A stretch of 59,294 bases of DNA from Nitrospira sp. SG-bin2 (GTDB lineage: Bacteria; Nitrospirota; Nitrospiria; Nitrospirales; Nitrospiraceae), in the NCBI GenBank assembly GCA_002083405.1, contig LVWT01000040.1, positions 1 to 59,294 of the forward strand, in the 5' to 3' direction. Of the stretch, positions 16,940 to 27,400 are shown piece by piece (the stretch's first letter is position 1; each line of letters begins with the position of its first letter). A program made the translations under genes and the position numbers. The notes under the pieces are model-generated. The model was not told the DNA's origin, searched no databases, and saw nothing but the letters and a program-made list of their open reading frames with translations.

Positions 16940-18031
16940 TTAGGCTGTTCGTTCACGGGTCTGGTGAATCGATCGCAACAAGGCCCGGTGGGTTCGGCAG
17001 CCCACGATCAGCCTTGCATCAGATACCGAGACGGGTTTGTAGGGAACGAGGAACCGTTGCTTCAAGCGGGTGATGCGCGCGAGAGACACCTCCAGCCGTT
17101 GGGTTGAAATCGTGCCGTCCGCGACGGCTTTGTCCAATGAACTGATCGCCGCCGCTTCACGGTTGCGATCCTTACAGATCAGCGGCATATCGCAGCCGGC
17201 GAGAATCGACTGGACCGTGGCCTCTTCAATGCCGTAGTGATCGATAATCGCGTGCATCTCAAGATCGTCGGTCAGGACAACGCCGTCGTATTGCAACTCC
17301 TTCCGGAGGAGGGATCCGATGATCGCCGGAGACAGCGTCGCAGGGCGCTGATCATCCAATGCACTGTACAACACATGGGCCGTCATCATCGTGGCGACAC
17401 CACGCGCGACGGCATGCCGGAATGGAGGAAGCTCGATCTGTTCCAACCGCTCACGCGGCGCCGCCACGAGCGGCAATTCCTTGTGCGAATCCACAGTCGT
17501 GTCGCCATGCCCTGGAAAATGTTTGCCACAGGCTACAACGCCGTTGTCTTGCAAGCCTCCCACCGTGGGCACGGCCAATTCGCAGACCACCGCTGGCTCG
17601 GAGCCGAAAGCGCGATCCCCGATCACGGGATTCGCCGGGTTGCTGTTCACATCGAGCACCGGCGACATGTTCATATTGATGCCGACAGCCCGCAGTTCTT
17701 TTGCCGTCGTGGCCGCGGCGGCATAGGCTAGCTCCAACGAATTGCACCGGCCCAACACCTCGCACGGAGGGAAAATGGTGAACTCTTTCGGCAATCGCGA
17801 GACCCGACCCCCCTCTTGGTCGATCGAGATCAGCAGCGGAGAATGGGGACTGCATCGTTGCAGCTCGTTCGTGAGATCCACGATCTGTTCGGTCGATTCG
17901 AGATTCCGCGAGAATAAGATGACTCCGCCGGGTTTATATTCTTTGATGAAAGCGGCGAGATCCGCCGAGACGGTCGTCCCGTCGAATCCCACCATGAAGA
18001 GCTGCCCGATCTTGTCACGCGACATGAGCAT
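16940..18031 (-). CDS. nagZ: Beta-N-acetylhexosaminidase (glycoside hydrolase family 3)
   Basis: A 363-residue cytoplasmic enzyme that removes N-acetylglucosamine from anhydro-muropeptides during peptidoglycan recycling. NagZ hallmarks are present: ISIDQEGGRVSRL (about 68-80), the flexible catalytic loop KHFPGHGDTTVDSHKELP, and the nucleophile Asp in GVVLTDDLEMHAI. It is a single-domain protein as in NagZ, not a two-domain secreted GH3 enzyme. The stop of pepA lies 15 bases upstream of its start, so the pair may be co-transcribed. Cell-wall recycling is the likely role. Confidence 0.93.
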   Translation of the reverse strand: MLMSRDKIGQLFMVGFDGTTVSADLAAFIKEYKPGGVILFSRNLESTEQIVDLTNELQRCSPHSPLLISIDQEGGRVSRLPKEFTIFPPCEVLGRCNSLELAYAAAATTAKELRAVGINMNMSPVLDVNSNPANPVIGDRAFGSEPAVVCELAVPTVGGLQDNGVVACGKHFPGHGDTTVDSHKELPLVAAPRERLEQIELPPFRHAVARGVATMMTAHVLYSALDDQRPATLSPAIIGSLLRKELQYDGVVLTDDLEMHAIIDHYGIEEATVQSILAGCDMPLICKDRNREAAAISSLDKAVADGTISTQRLEVSLARITRLKQRFLVPYKPVSVSDARLIVGCRTHRALLRSIHQTRERTA

Positions 18032-18045
18032 AGGTGTGTCCCGTT

Positions 18046-19557
18046 CTACAGCGTTCGATCGATAAGGTATTGAATCAAGAGCCTCGTGCCGATCCCGGTC
18101 GGTCCTTTCGGAATATAGGCCCGTTCACGCTCGCTCCAATCGGTGCTGGCGATGTCGAGATGCACCCAGGGCCAGTCGCCGGCAAACTTGCTGAGGAACA
18201 AGGCGGCCGTAATCATGCCGCCCCCACGTCCGCCGATGTTCCGCATGTCGGCCACATCGCTCTTTAGCTGCTCAAAATACTCATCCCACAGCGGCATTTC
18301 CCACACGCGCTCGCCGGCCCGCAATCCAGCCGTGCGCACCGATTCCTTCAGGGTCGCGTCCGTGCCGAACATGCCGATGGCAAACTGGCCCAGCGCGACG
18401 ACACAGGCGCCGGTCAGCGTGGCGATGTCGATCAACACGGCCGGTTTGTAGCGGCCTGCGTAGGCCAGTCCGTCGGAGAGTATGAGCCGGCCTTCGGCGT
18501 CGGTATTCTGGACCTCCACGGTTTTTCCGGAGAGTGTCGTGACGATGTCGCCAGGCTTCATCGCCCGGCCACCAGGCATGTTTTCGGTCACCGGTAGAAT
18601 ACTGACCAGATTGAGCGGCAATTTGAGGCGGGCCGCGGCTCGTATGGCTGCCAGGACTTCGGCGCCGCCCGTCATGTCCGCCTTCATATGTTCCATGTTT
18701 TCTGCCGGCTTGAGCGAGATGCCGCCGGTATCGAACGTGACGGTTTTGCCGACCAGCACCACGGGACGGTCCTCTTTCTTTCGAGCGCCGTGATATTCGA
18801 GGATGATGAATTTCGGCGGTTCATGGCTGCCTCGGGCCACTCCCAGGAGCGCGCCCATGCCCAATTTCTCCATGTCTTTCTGCTCGAGGATCTTGAGGGT
18901 GACGCCGGTTTCTTTCGCAATGGCTTTCGCTTCTTGCGCGATCCTGGTCGGCGTCATCACATTGGAAGGATGGTTGCATAGGTCCCGGACGAACACGGCC
19001 GCTTCTGCCGAGGCTGCTCCGCGCCGGATGCCCTCGGACAGATCGTGCAAGGATGATTTATCCGGAGCCAGCAGGGTCATCTGCGCCACGTCTTTTCCCG
19101 GCGCCAGGTCGCTTCGATACAGGTTGAACTGATAACTGCCCAGGATGGCGCCTTCGGCCATCGCTTGCGCGACTTCGATGACGGAGGAATCGCGCGGAAC
19201 GAAAGCAGGGACCGACACGGTGAATGATGTGGCTTTGGCCTGACGGACGCGCTTGGCTGCATAGCCCATCGCTTGACGGATCGTATCCAACCCGGCGGAC
19301 CCCTTTTTCCCGACTCCGACGAGCAAGACACGTTTCGCAGGAATTGTCTTCTGGGTGTGGAGCAGCAACAGCTCTCCGGTTTTCCCTTCGAACTCTTTGG
19401 ATTTGAGCAGATCCGTAAGCGCTCCCCCCATAGCCTTGTCGATCGATGCGGCCCTCTGTTCTGAGAAGTTGTCACCCTCACAGAGCATCAGGACGAGCGC
19501 CTCGGCCGCTTCTGTTTCTACCCGCCCCGCTTTCACCCCGACTTGCATAATTTTCAT
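18046..19557 (-). CDS. pepA: Leucyl aminopeptidase (M17 family)
   Basis: A 503-residue two-zinc cytoplasmic aminopeptidase, usually a hexamer, that trims N-terminal residues from peptides. The M17 signature NTDAEGRLILSDGLAYA is present. The metal- and substrate-binding segments VLVGKTVTFDTGGISLKP and MEHMKADMTGGAEVLAA are also intact. The start MKIMQVGVKAG matches the usual family N-terminus and follows GGAG and GAGGGA; an ATG seven codons earlier (19578) is an alternative. E. coli PepA also binds DNA; nothing here shows whether this one does. It precedes nagZ. Confidence 0.94.
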   Translation of the reverse strand: MKIMQVGVKAGRVETEAAEALVLMLCEGDNFSEQRAASIDKAMGGALTDLLKSKEFEGKTGELLLLHTQKTIPAKRVLLVGVGKKGSAGLDTIRQAMGYAAKRVRQAKATSFTVSVPAFVPRDSSVIEVAQAMAEGAILGSYQFNLYRSDLAPGKDVAQMTLLAPDKSSLHDLSEGIRRGAASAEAAVFVRDLCNHPSNVMTPTRIAQEAKAIAKETGVTLKILEQKDMEKLGMGALLGVARGSHEPPKFIILEYHGARKKEDRPVVLVGKTVTFDTGGISLKPAENMEHMKADMTGGAEVLAAIRAAARLKLPLNLVSILPVTENMPGGRAMKPGDIVTTLSGKTVEVQNTDAEGRLILSDGLAYAGRYKPAVLIDIATLTGACVVALGQFAIGMFGTDATLKESVRTAGLRAGERVWEMPLWDEYFEQLKSDVADMRNIGGRGGGMITAALFLSKFAGDWPWVHLDIASTDWSERERAYIPKGPTGIGTRLLIQYLIDRTL

Positions 19558-19649
19558 TCCCTCATGCTCCTTTGTCATCGGTCCTTCGTTATCGATCAGT
19601 GGATACAGGAACTGGACGAAATGTCATGAATGACCAGCACCGCATGATC

Positions 19650-20285
19650 TCAGACCCCTCTCATATCCGGGGCCCAAATGTACTTGTGCATCTGAATCTG
19701 ATACCGCACCGGCAACCGATCGGCAAGCACCCATTCGGCCAGCTGCCGCGAGTCCAGCGTTCCAAACACCGGGCTGAACAGCACCGTGCATCGATGGTCG
19801 ATCCCATACCGCGCGACCGTCTCTCTGGCCCATTCGTAGTCGGGACGATCCTGAATGACGAACTTGGCTTCATCGTGCTGCTTGAGGCGCGTGATATTGG
19901 CCCAGTGCATTCGATCCGTCATGCCGCTGCCCGGGCACTTGACGTCCAGGATGACATGCACCCTCGCATCAACCGTTGTGGTATCGATAGCTCCACTGGT
20001 TTCGAGCAGGACCGTGAGTCCCTCATCGCACAGCCGGGTAAGCAGCACGAGGCATTCCGATTGCGCGAGCGGTTCTCCGCCCGTCACCTCCACCAGAGGG
20101 CAGCCATATGCGCGAACGGTCTCGACGATCTGATCAATCGACTGCTCGGCGCCGCCGTAAAAGGCATAGTCCGTATCGCACCAGGTACAGCGGAGCGGGC
20201 AACCGGTCAGGCGCACGAAGACGCAGGGCCGTCCGGCAAACGTCGACTCACCCTGGATGCTATGGAAAATTTCCGTGATGCGCAT
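19650..20285 (-). CDS. queE: 7-carboxy-7-deazaguanine synthase (radical SAM)
   Basis: A 211-residue radical SAM enzyme of queuosine biosynthesis, converting carboxy-tetrahydropterin to 7-carboxy-7-deazaguanine. The N-terminal ITEIFHSIQGESTFAGRPCVFVRL is characteristic of QueE. The cluster-binding motif is CPLRCTWC (Cx3Cx2C, about residues 29-36), followed by D(T)DYAF. The GGEPL motif for S-adenosylmethionine contact is in VEVTGGEPLAQ. No queC, queD or queF is in the window. The same product could also feed DNA 7-deazaguanine modification, but no dpd genes are seen. Confidence 0.94.
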   Translation of the reverse strand: MRITEIFHSIQGESTFAGRPCVFVRLTGCPLRCTWCDTDYAFYGGAEQSIDQIVETVRAYGCPLVEVTGGEPLAQSECLVLLTRLCDEGLTVLLETSGAIDTTTVDARVHVILDVKCPGSGMTDRMHWANITRLKQHDEAKFVIQDRPDYEWARETVARYGIDHRCTVLFSPVFGTLDSRQLAEWVLADRLPVRYQIQMHKYIWAPDMRGV

Positions 20286-20312
20286 ATTCCTGCTCGCGTC
20301 ACGCGCGCTGTA

Positions 20313-21005
20313 TTAGTGCCATCGCGCAACCGGCCACTTCTGCTGCTTGGCCACGCGAGCCATGCCCCGGATGGGATTTACCACTGTGGGGTAGCCGACC
20401 GCGCGCAAGAGATCGAGGTCGCCGGGGCTATCGCCGTAGGCATAGCATAGGGAGAGGTCCAGCGTCAGGTCCTGCGCCAGCTGCTCGATCAGCCGGCGCT
20501 TTCCTGCGCCGTAGGGCAAGGGTGGGACAAGATGGCCCGTATAGACGCCGTCGACTTGTTCCAGGCGATTGGCGAAGCAACGATCGACCTGTAACGCAGT
20601 GGCAATGGGGTCGATCAGAAAATCGAGGGAGCCTGTCAGCAGCACGATCAGGTGACCGGCACTCCGATGTTCCTCGATCGTTCGCATTGCCGTGGGGGAC
20701 ACGCAGGGGCAGAGTTGTTCGCGGCAAAACTCTTCTCCCAGCGGTTCGATAACCTGGGCCGGTTTTCCTGCCATGTACAGCTTGCGCTCACGAAGCGGGT
20801 GCAGGGAGAGCGACGGCAGGTGCCGCATGAGCCACGCAAGACTCGCCTGAGCCTCGGGCCATCCCACCACCCCGCGCTGCCAGAGCCATCGGAAAAACCG
20901 GACTTCGCTGGCTTCGCCGGGCAGGATGGTGTTATCCAGATCAAAAAAGGCCGCAATCTGGCTGTTGAGACGGCAGGGAGCGGTCGATGTAATGAATGGC
21001 ATCAT
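20313..21005 (-). CDS. HAD-superfamily hydrolase, subfamily IB (phosphoserine phosphatase-like)
   Basis: A 230-residue phosphatase. Motif I is FFDLDNTILPG with the nucleophile and acid Asp pair, motif II is VLLTGS, and motif III/IV is YAYGDSPGDLDLL. This matches the HAD-IB group that includes SerB-like and CicA-type proteins. It may dephosphorylate phosphoserine or a related monophosphate; the substrate is not determined. The start is uncertain: MMPF at 21005 is chosen because homology-like sequence begins there, while an ATG at 21084 would add 26 residues. It lies 27 bases after queE in the opposite gene order (queE is downstream of no shared pathway). Confidence 0.82.
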   Translation of the reverse strand: MMPFITSTAPCRLNSQIAAFFDLDNTILPGEASEVRFFRWLWQRGVVGWPEAQASLAWLMRHLPSLSLHPLRERKLYMAGKPAQVIEPLGEEFCREQLCPCVSPTAMRTIEEHRSAGHLIVLLTGSLDFLIDPIATALQVDRCFANRLEQVDGVYTGHLVPPLPYGAGKRRLIEQLAQDLTLDLSLCYAYGDSPGDLDLLRAVGYPTVVNPIRGMARVAKQQKWPVARWH

Positions 21006-21082
21006 GGGAGAGTCCGCTTCGTGCAGCGCCCTATGCGCCTGTATCTCAAATAGCGAGCCGATTCTACCGGAGGGCTCCTTCA

Positions 21083-21112
21083 TTGACAAGAATTTTGCCC
21101 TACTTCTATAAT
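21083..21112 (+). promoter_or_regulatory. Strong promoter for tRNA-Leu(GAG)
   Basis: Perfect consensus boxes TTGACA (21083-21088) and TATAAT (21107-21112) with an 18-base spacer, about 80 bases upstream of tRNA-Leu on the same strand. This is the best sigma70-type promoter in the window. Confidence 0.75.
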
Positions 21113-21199
21113 GCGCCTCCCTCGGGCGTCGATCGTCGTTCGTAATGGATACGGCGAGCACAGGGTTCACGACGCATTCCGACGAACGACACGTTTTTT

Positions 21200-21283
21200 G
21201 CCGAAGTGGTGGAATGGCAGACACGCACGTTTGAGGGGCGTGTGGCGCAAGCCGTGCGGGTTCAAGTCCCGCCTTCGGCACCA
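21200..21283 (+). tRNA. tRNA-Leu (anticodon GAG)
   Basis: Class II tRNA. The acceptor GCCGAAG pairs with CTTCGGC, the anticodon stem is CACGT/GCGTG with loop TTGAGGG (anticodon GAG), and there is an extra arm, T arm GCGGGTTCAAGTCCCGC, and an encoded ACCA. It reads CUC and CUU. Confidence 0.95.
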
Positions 21284-21486
21284 ATTGTTCCTCAACAGAT
21301 ACTGACTCGCCGAAGCGAACGCGCACCGTTCTCGCCGCTGCATGAGCACGGTACGTTTTGATGAAGGTGCGTCTTGCCACATTTTCTACGACCATCGTTC
21401 TTACCTCGCTGGTTTTCCTCTGACGAACGAGAGATCTGTCCGAATAAGACCGCTACTCCATAGAGTTTCCTTGAGAAGGAGTCTCC

Positions 21487-24400
21487 ATGACTACGCCAAC
21501 GACGTTGCCTGAGGCACTCACTGAGATCGAAGGGCTGCGCGGCCAGGTCCGTGAGCTGCTCCGGCTGTTGGGACAGGAAGCGCCGCTGAACACGGGAGCC
21601 GCCGGTCTCTCGACATCCGAGATCGCGGGACTCAACGGTATGCCGGAGATTTCCCTCGCACAGGTGTCGCTCGAGCGGAAACAGACCGGGCGCGAACGGA
21701 CTCAGATCGTGGCTGAAGGGCGCAACGTGATCGAGATTGCTCCGGATATCATCTTCAAACTGGACCTGCACGGCAATCTAGCGGGGTGGAATAAACGTTT
21801 GGAGACCGTCACCGGCTTCGTTCCCGAAGAGCTCAATAGCAGGCCTGCCGTCTCATTTGCGCCGGAGTGTGAGCGCGAACAGACGGCTGCCGCCATCCGG
21901 CAGGCGTTTGAGCAGGGATACGCCGAGTTGGAAGGCCATCTGCTGACAAAGACCGGCCGAATGATTCCCTATCACTGGACTGGAGCCACGTTAGAGAATC
22001 ACCTCGGTCATGCAATCGGATTGATAGGCGTGGGGCGCGACCGCACAGTGGTAAAGCATGCCGAAGAAGCTCTGCGAACCAGCGAAGCGCGATTTCGGGA
22101 ACTGGTGGAAACGACGACCGACTGGATGTGGGAGATCAATGAACTTGGCGCCTATACCTACTGTAGCCCTAAGATCCGCGAATTCTTAGGCTACGAACCG
22201 GATGAAGCGATCGGCAAGACTCCGTTTGATTTCATGCCTCCAGAAGAAGCCCACCGCGTTGCAGCCCTGTTCGGCCCGATTGCCGCCGCACGAAAGCCGT
22301 TTGCCGGCATTGAAAACATCAATCGCCGCAAGGACGGGCAACTGGTGACCTTCGAATGCAGGGGTATACCGATCTTTGGCGCCGACGGATCGTTCAGAGG
22401 TTATCGCGGATTTGACCAGGACGTCACCCGACGCAAATTGTTTGAACTACAGAACCGAGAACGTCTCGACAGCATGATTCGATTCCAAGAGATCCAGTTA
22501 CATCTGCATCGCCAGCCATTCCAAGATCTCACAGAGGGTTTGCGAACGATCCTACGAATGGCTGCGAATGCGTTGAGTATCGAACGGGTTGGCATCTGGT
22601 TGTTCAGCGACGATCATTCCTCACTTATTTGTCGCGAGCTGTATCAATTGAGCCTCAATAAATACGAATCTGGTGCGGTGCTGGACGCGTCCCGTTATCC
22701 GCGTTATTTCGATGCGCTCGACCAGAGCTTGCCTTTAGCGGTCAATGATGTCCTCACGGACCCACGGACCAGCGAGTTTATCGAGGACTACTTCATCCCG
22801 CTAGGGATCAGCTCCGTGATGGATATGGCCGTGCGTCGAGACGGCACCATCATTGGAGTTGTGTGGTTTGAACATATCGGTCTGAAAACGGAATGGTCCG
22901 AAGAAGAACAAGCGTTCGCCAGATCCATTGGCGACCATGTGGCGTTGTGCCTTTTGGATGCTGAGCGGCAACAGACGGAGATGACATTGCGTGAGAGCGA
23001 AGAACGGTTCGCTGCGGCTGTAGAGGGGGCGACCGATGTACTCTGGGATGCGCAGCGCATTCCGGGGGTTCCCTGGCATGCACCGGAAACGCCGATCTGG
23101 TGGTCCCCGCGTGTGCGACAGCTCCTGGGGCTGGAGGACGGGGAATCATTTGACACGCTCGGGCAGTGGGTGGCGAGACTGCATCCTGAGGATATGGATC
23201 GCGTACTGAGCCAGCTCACGGCACACATTGAGCATCGAGTTTCCTACGACGTGGAATATCGGCTCAGGACCAACCACGGCGAGTATCGATGGATGCGGGG
23301 AAAAGGACAGGCCATCTGGGATAAACAGGGCGAGCCGCGCCGGATGTCCGGCTCTTGCCAGGACATTTCCGAGCGCAAGCGCGCGGAATCGGCGCTGCAG
23401 GAGAGTGAGTCGCACTTCCGTGCCATGATCGAGAATTCCTCGGACATCATCACGGTGCTGGACCTTGATGGCACGATCCGGTTTGAAAGCCCGTCGTTCG
23501 AACGGCTCCTCGGGTATGCCCAGCATGAGATCGACGGCCGGATCGCCTTCGACTTCATTCATCCGGACGATCTTCCGGCTGTCATCGAGAAGTTTCAGCG
23601 GATCGTCCAGCAGCCGGGCGAGACGCAAACCGCCGAATTCCGCTTCCGTCATCAAGATGGCTCCTGGCTAAGTTTAGAAGGCGTCGGCCGGGCGACGTGT
23701 GATGCGCGGAGCCGGTCCTGCGTCATCGTGAATTCACGCGATATCACCGAGCGCAAACGCGCCGAGCGATCGCTGTTACAAACCCGGGATCTCTTAACAT
23801 CTTTTGTGGAGAATGTGCCTGCTGCTGTCGCGATGCTGGACAGAGAGCTCCGATACGTGGCGGTCAGCCGACGGTGGCTGACCGACTACCGGTTAGGCGA
23901 CGAGCCGCTGGTCGGACGGCGTCACTATGATGTGTTTCCTGAAATACAGGACATGAAAGAATGGCAAGAGATCCACCAGCGTTGTCTCTCGGGATCAGTG
24001 GAGCGACGCGAGGAGGATCGGTTTGTCCGCGCCGATGGATCAGAAGACTGGCTGTGCTGGGAAGTCCGTCCTTGGCACGACATCACCGGAGAGATCGGCG
24101 GCATTATCATGTTTACCGAAGTTGTCACTGAGCGGAAACGGGCAGAAGCGGCGTTGAGAGCGAGCGAAGAACGGTTCGCTGCGGCTGTAGAGGGGTCGAC
24201 CGATGTGCTCTGGGATGCGCACCGTATTCCGGGGACTCCCTGGCATGAGCCGAACACGCCGATTTGGTGGTCTCCGCGTGTGCGACAGCTTCTGTCCCTG
24301 GAGGACAGGGAACCGTTCGACACGCTCGGGCAGTGGGTGGCGAGACTACATCCTGACGACATGAACCATGTGCTCGGCCGGCTTGCGGCGCATATTGAAG

Positions 24401-27400
24401 AGCGAATCCCGTACGATGTGGAATATCGGATCAGGACGAATCGGGGGGAGTATCGATGGATTCGGGGACGAGGACAAGCCATCTGGGATGAACTGGGCGA
24501 GCCGCGCCGGATGTCCGGCTCCTGCCAGGACATTACCGACCGCAAACAAGCCGAAGAAGCGCTACGTGCCAGCGAGGAGCGATTCGCCACCGCATTCAAC
24601 GAAGCGGCGATCGGGATGGCCCTTGTTGCGCCGGACGGCTGTTGGCTCGAAGTCAATCAGGCCCTGTGTTGGATCCTTGGTTATTCCAAGGAAGAATTCC
24701 AGAGCAAGGCCTTCCAAACACTCACTCATCCTGACGACCTCCAGCAGAGTCTCTTGCTGCAGCAGAGATTGCTGAGCGGAGAACTGAAAACACATCAGAT
24801 AGAGAAACGCTACCTCCACAAAGCGGGCCATGCGGTTTGGACCATTCTAAACGTCTCGTCGGTACGCAACGACGAAGGACAAGTCCTGTATCACATCGCG
24901 CAAATCCAAGACATCACCGAACGGAAAAGAGCCGAACAGGTCCTGGAAGCGGAAAGGCAAGTGCTTGCGTTGATGGCAGCAGCCCGACCGCTTACGGATA
25001 CACTTGCCTTTCTCTGTGAATGCTGTGAGTCCATCGGCCATGACATGCTTGTCTCTGTGCTGCTTTTGGATCAGGACGGTCAGCATCTTCGGCATGGTGC
25101 AGGGCCGAGCCTGCCGGGCGCGTACAACACAGCGATCGACGGAGTCGCTATTGGCCCTGGCGGCGGCTCGTGTGGCACGGCGGCCTATCTTGGCCGTCAG
25201 GTGATCGTTGCGGACATCGCGACTGATCCGTTGTGGGAGAAGTACCGTGCGCTGGCGCTCAGCCACGGCCTTCGCGCCTGCTGGTCGACCCCGATTCTCT
25301 CCGAGGACAGACGAGTGTTAGGAACGTTTGCAATCTATTACCGCATGCCGCACGAACCTCTACAGGTTGACTGGTACCTCATCGACCGCATGACCCACCT
25401 GGCATGCCTCGCGATCGAACGCAAGCAGGCCGAACACGCGCTCAAATCGTCGGAGGAGAAACTGAGACAAGCGCTGCTGGCGTCCAATACAGGCCTGTGG
25501 GATTGGAATACAGAGACAGGCGAGGTGTTCTTTTCTAAGGAATGGAAAAGCCAACTCGGGTTCAGCGAAACAGAACTACCGGATACGCTTGAAAGCTGGG
25601 AGTCACGATTGCATCCAGACGATCGCGCCCACGCCGTTGCCTACGCGCGGCAATATCTCGACAACCCGGCAGGGGCGTTTCGACAGGATTTTCGCCTTCT
25701 CCATAAGGACGGGACCTATCGGTGGATCGACTCACATGCTTCCCTTGTGACGGAACCAGACGGGCGGCGCGTGCGCCTGCTCGGATCACATACTGACATC
25801 ACGGCACGCAAGCAGGCCGAAGAGGCGAATCGCCGACTGAGTGCTATCGTGGAGTCCACGAATGACGCGATCATCAGCGAGGATTTAGAATGTCGCGTGA
25901 CCAGCTGGAACCGGGGAGCCGAGCAGCTGTTCGGGTATCAAGCGGCGGAGGTGATCGGCCGGTCGATCACGATCCTGTTCCCACCGGACCGCTTGCAGGA
26001 GGAAGTCCTGATTCTGAAGCGCCTGAAACGGGGCGAATCGATCGAGCATTTCGAGACCATACGGCTGGCCAAGGACGGGCGACGTCTGAACATCTCGTTG
26101 ACGCTCTCGCCGATGCGGGATGAGCATGGGACGATTGTCGGGATTTCCAAGATTGCCCATGACGTCACCGAGCGCAAGCGCATGGAAGATGCACTTCGTA
26201 TGACACAGTTCTCTATCGACCGGGCATCCGATGCAGTGCTGTGGATGGATTCCGGCTCGCACATTCTCAATGTCAACGACGCGGCCTGCCACATGCTGAA
26301 CTATACGCGCGAAGGTCTGCTCGCTATGTCTCTACAGGACCTCGACCCGAATATTTCCACGGAGAGCTGGGCTCTCCATTGGGCGCAGTTGAAACAGAAG
26401 GGATCAATGACGTTCGAATCGAAATATTGGTCCTCTACCGGAAGAGTCGTGGAGACGGAGATCACGGCGAACTATTTGCAGTACGGAGGCAAAGAGTATG
26501 ACTGCGCCGTCGTACGGGATATCAGAGAACGGAAGCGGGTCGAAGCGGAACTGAGAGCGAGCGAAGAACGGTATCGGACGTTATATGACGAAACTCCCAC
26601 CATGTACTTCACGCTTGCGACGGACGGCACAGTGCGTTCGGTCAACCGGTTTGGAGCGGAGCAGCTCGGGTATGTTGTGGAGGAATTGGTCGGCCACTCC
26701 GTACTAAACGTGTTTTACGAAGAAGATAAGGCAATCGTTGCCGCGAGCTTGTCCGAATGCCTTAAGGTGCCGGAGATCACGCATCACTGGGAGTTTCGGA
26801 AAGTGCGGAAAGACAGGAGCCTGATTTGGGTGAGGGAAACGGTCCGTGTGGGGCAGTCTTCTAATGGAGAGACCGTGGTACTGGTCGCCTGCGAGGACAT
26901 CACCGAGCGCAAACAGGTGGAAGTGGAACTGCAGAATTCCCACGCCTTTATGCGGCAAGTGATCGACACGGATCCGAACTTTATTTTTGCGAAGGACCGC
27001 GACGGGCGGTTCACGTTGGTCAACAAGGCGATCGCCGATGTCTATGGAACAACGGTGGATGGTCTGATCGGGAAAACCGATGCGGATTTCAATTTGAGTC
27101 AGGAGGAAGTGACGCAGTTCCGTCTGAAAGATCTCGAAGTGATGGATACGTTGGAAGAACGGTTTCTTCCGGAAGAGACGATCACGGATGCCACCGGAAA
27201 GATCCGCTGGCTGCAAACCATCAAGCGGCCGCTTCTGGATGCCCAGGGCCATGCTGTGATGCTTCTGGGCTCTTCAACCGACATCACGGCCCGCAAGCAT
27301 GTGGAAGAGATGCTCCGCCAACGGGAATGGGATCTGCGCGCTGCGGTCGAGGAACGCGAGCGAATCAGTGAGGATCTGCACGACGGCATCTTGCAGTCCA

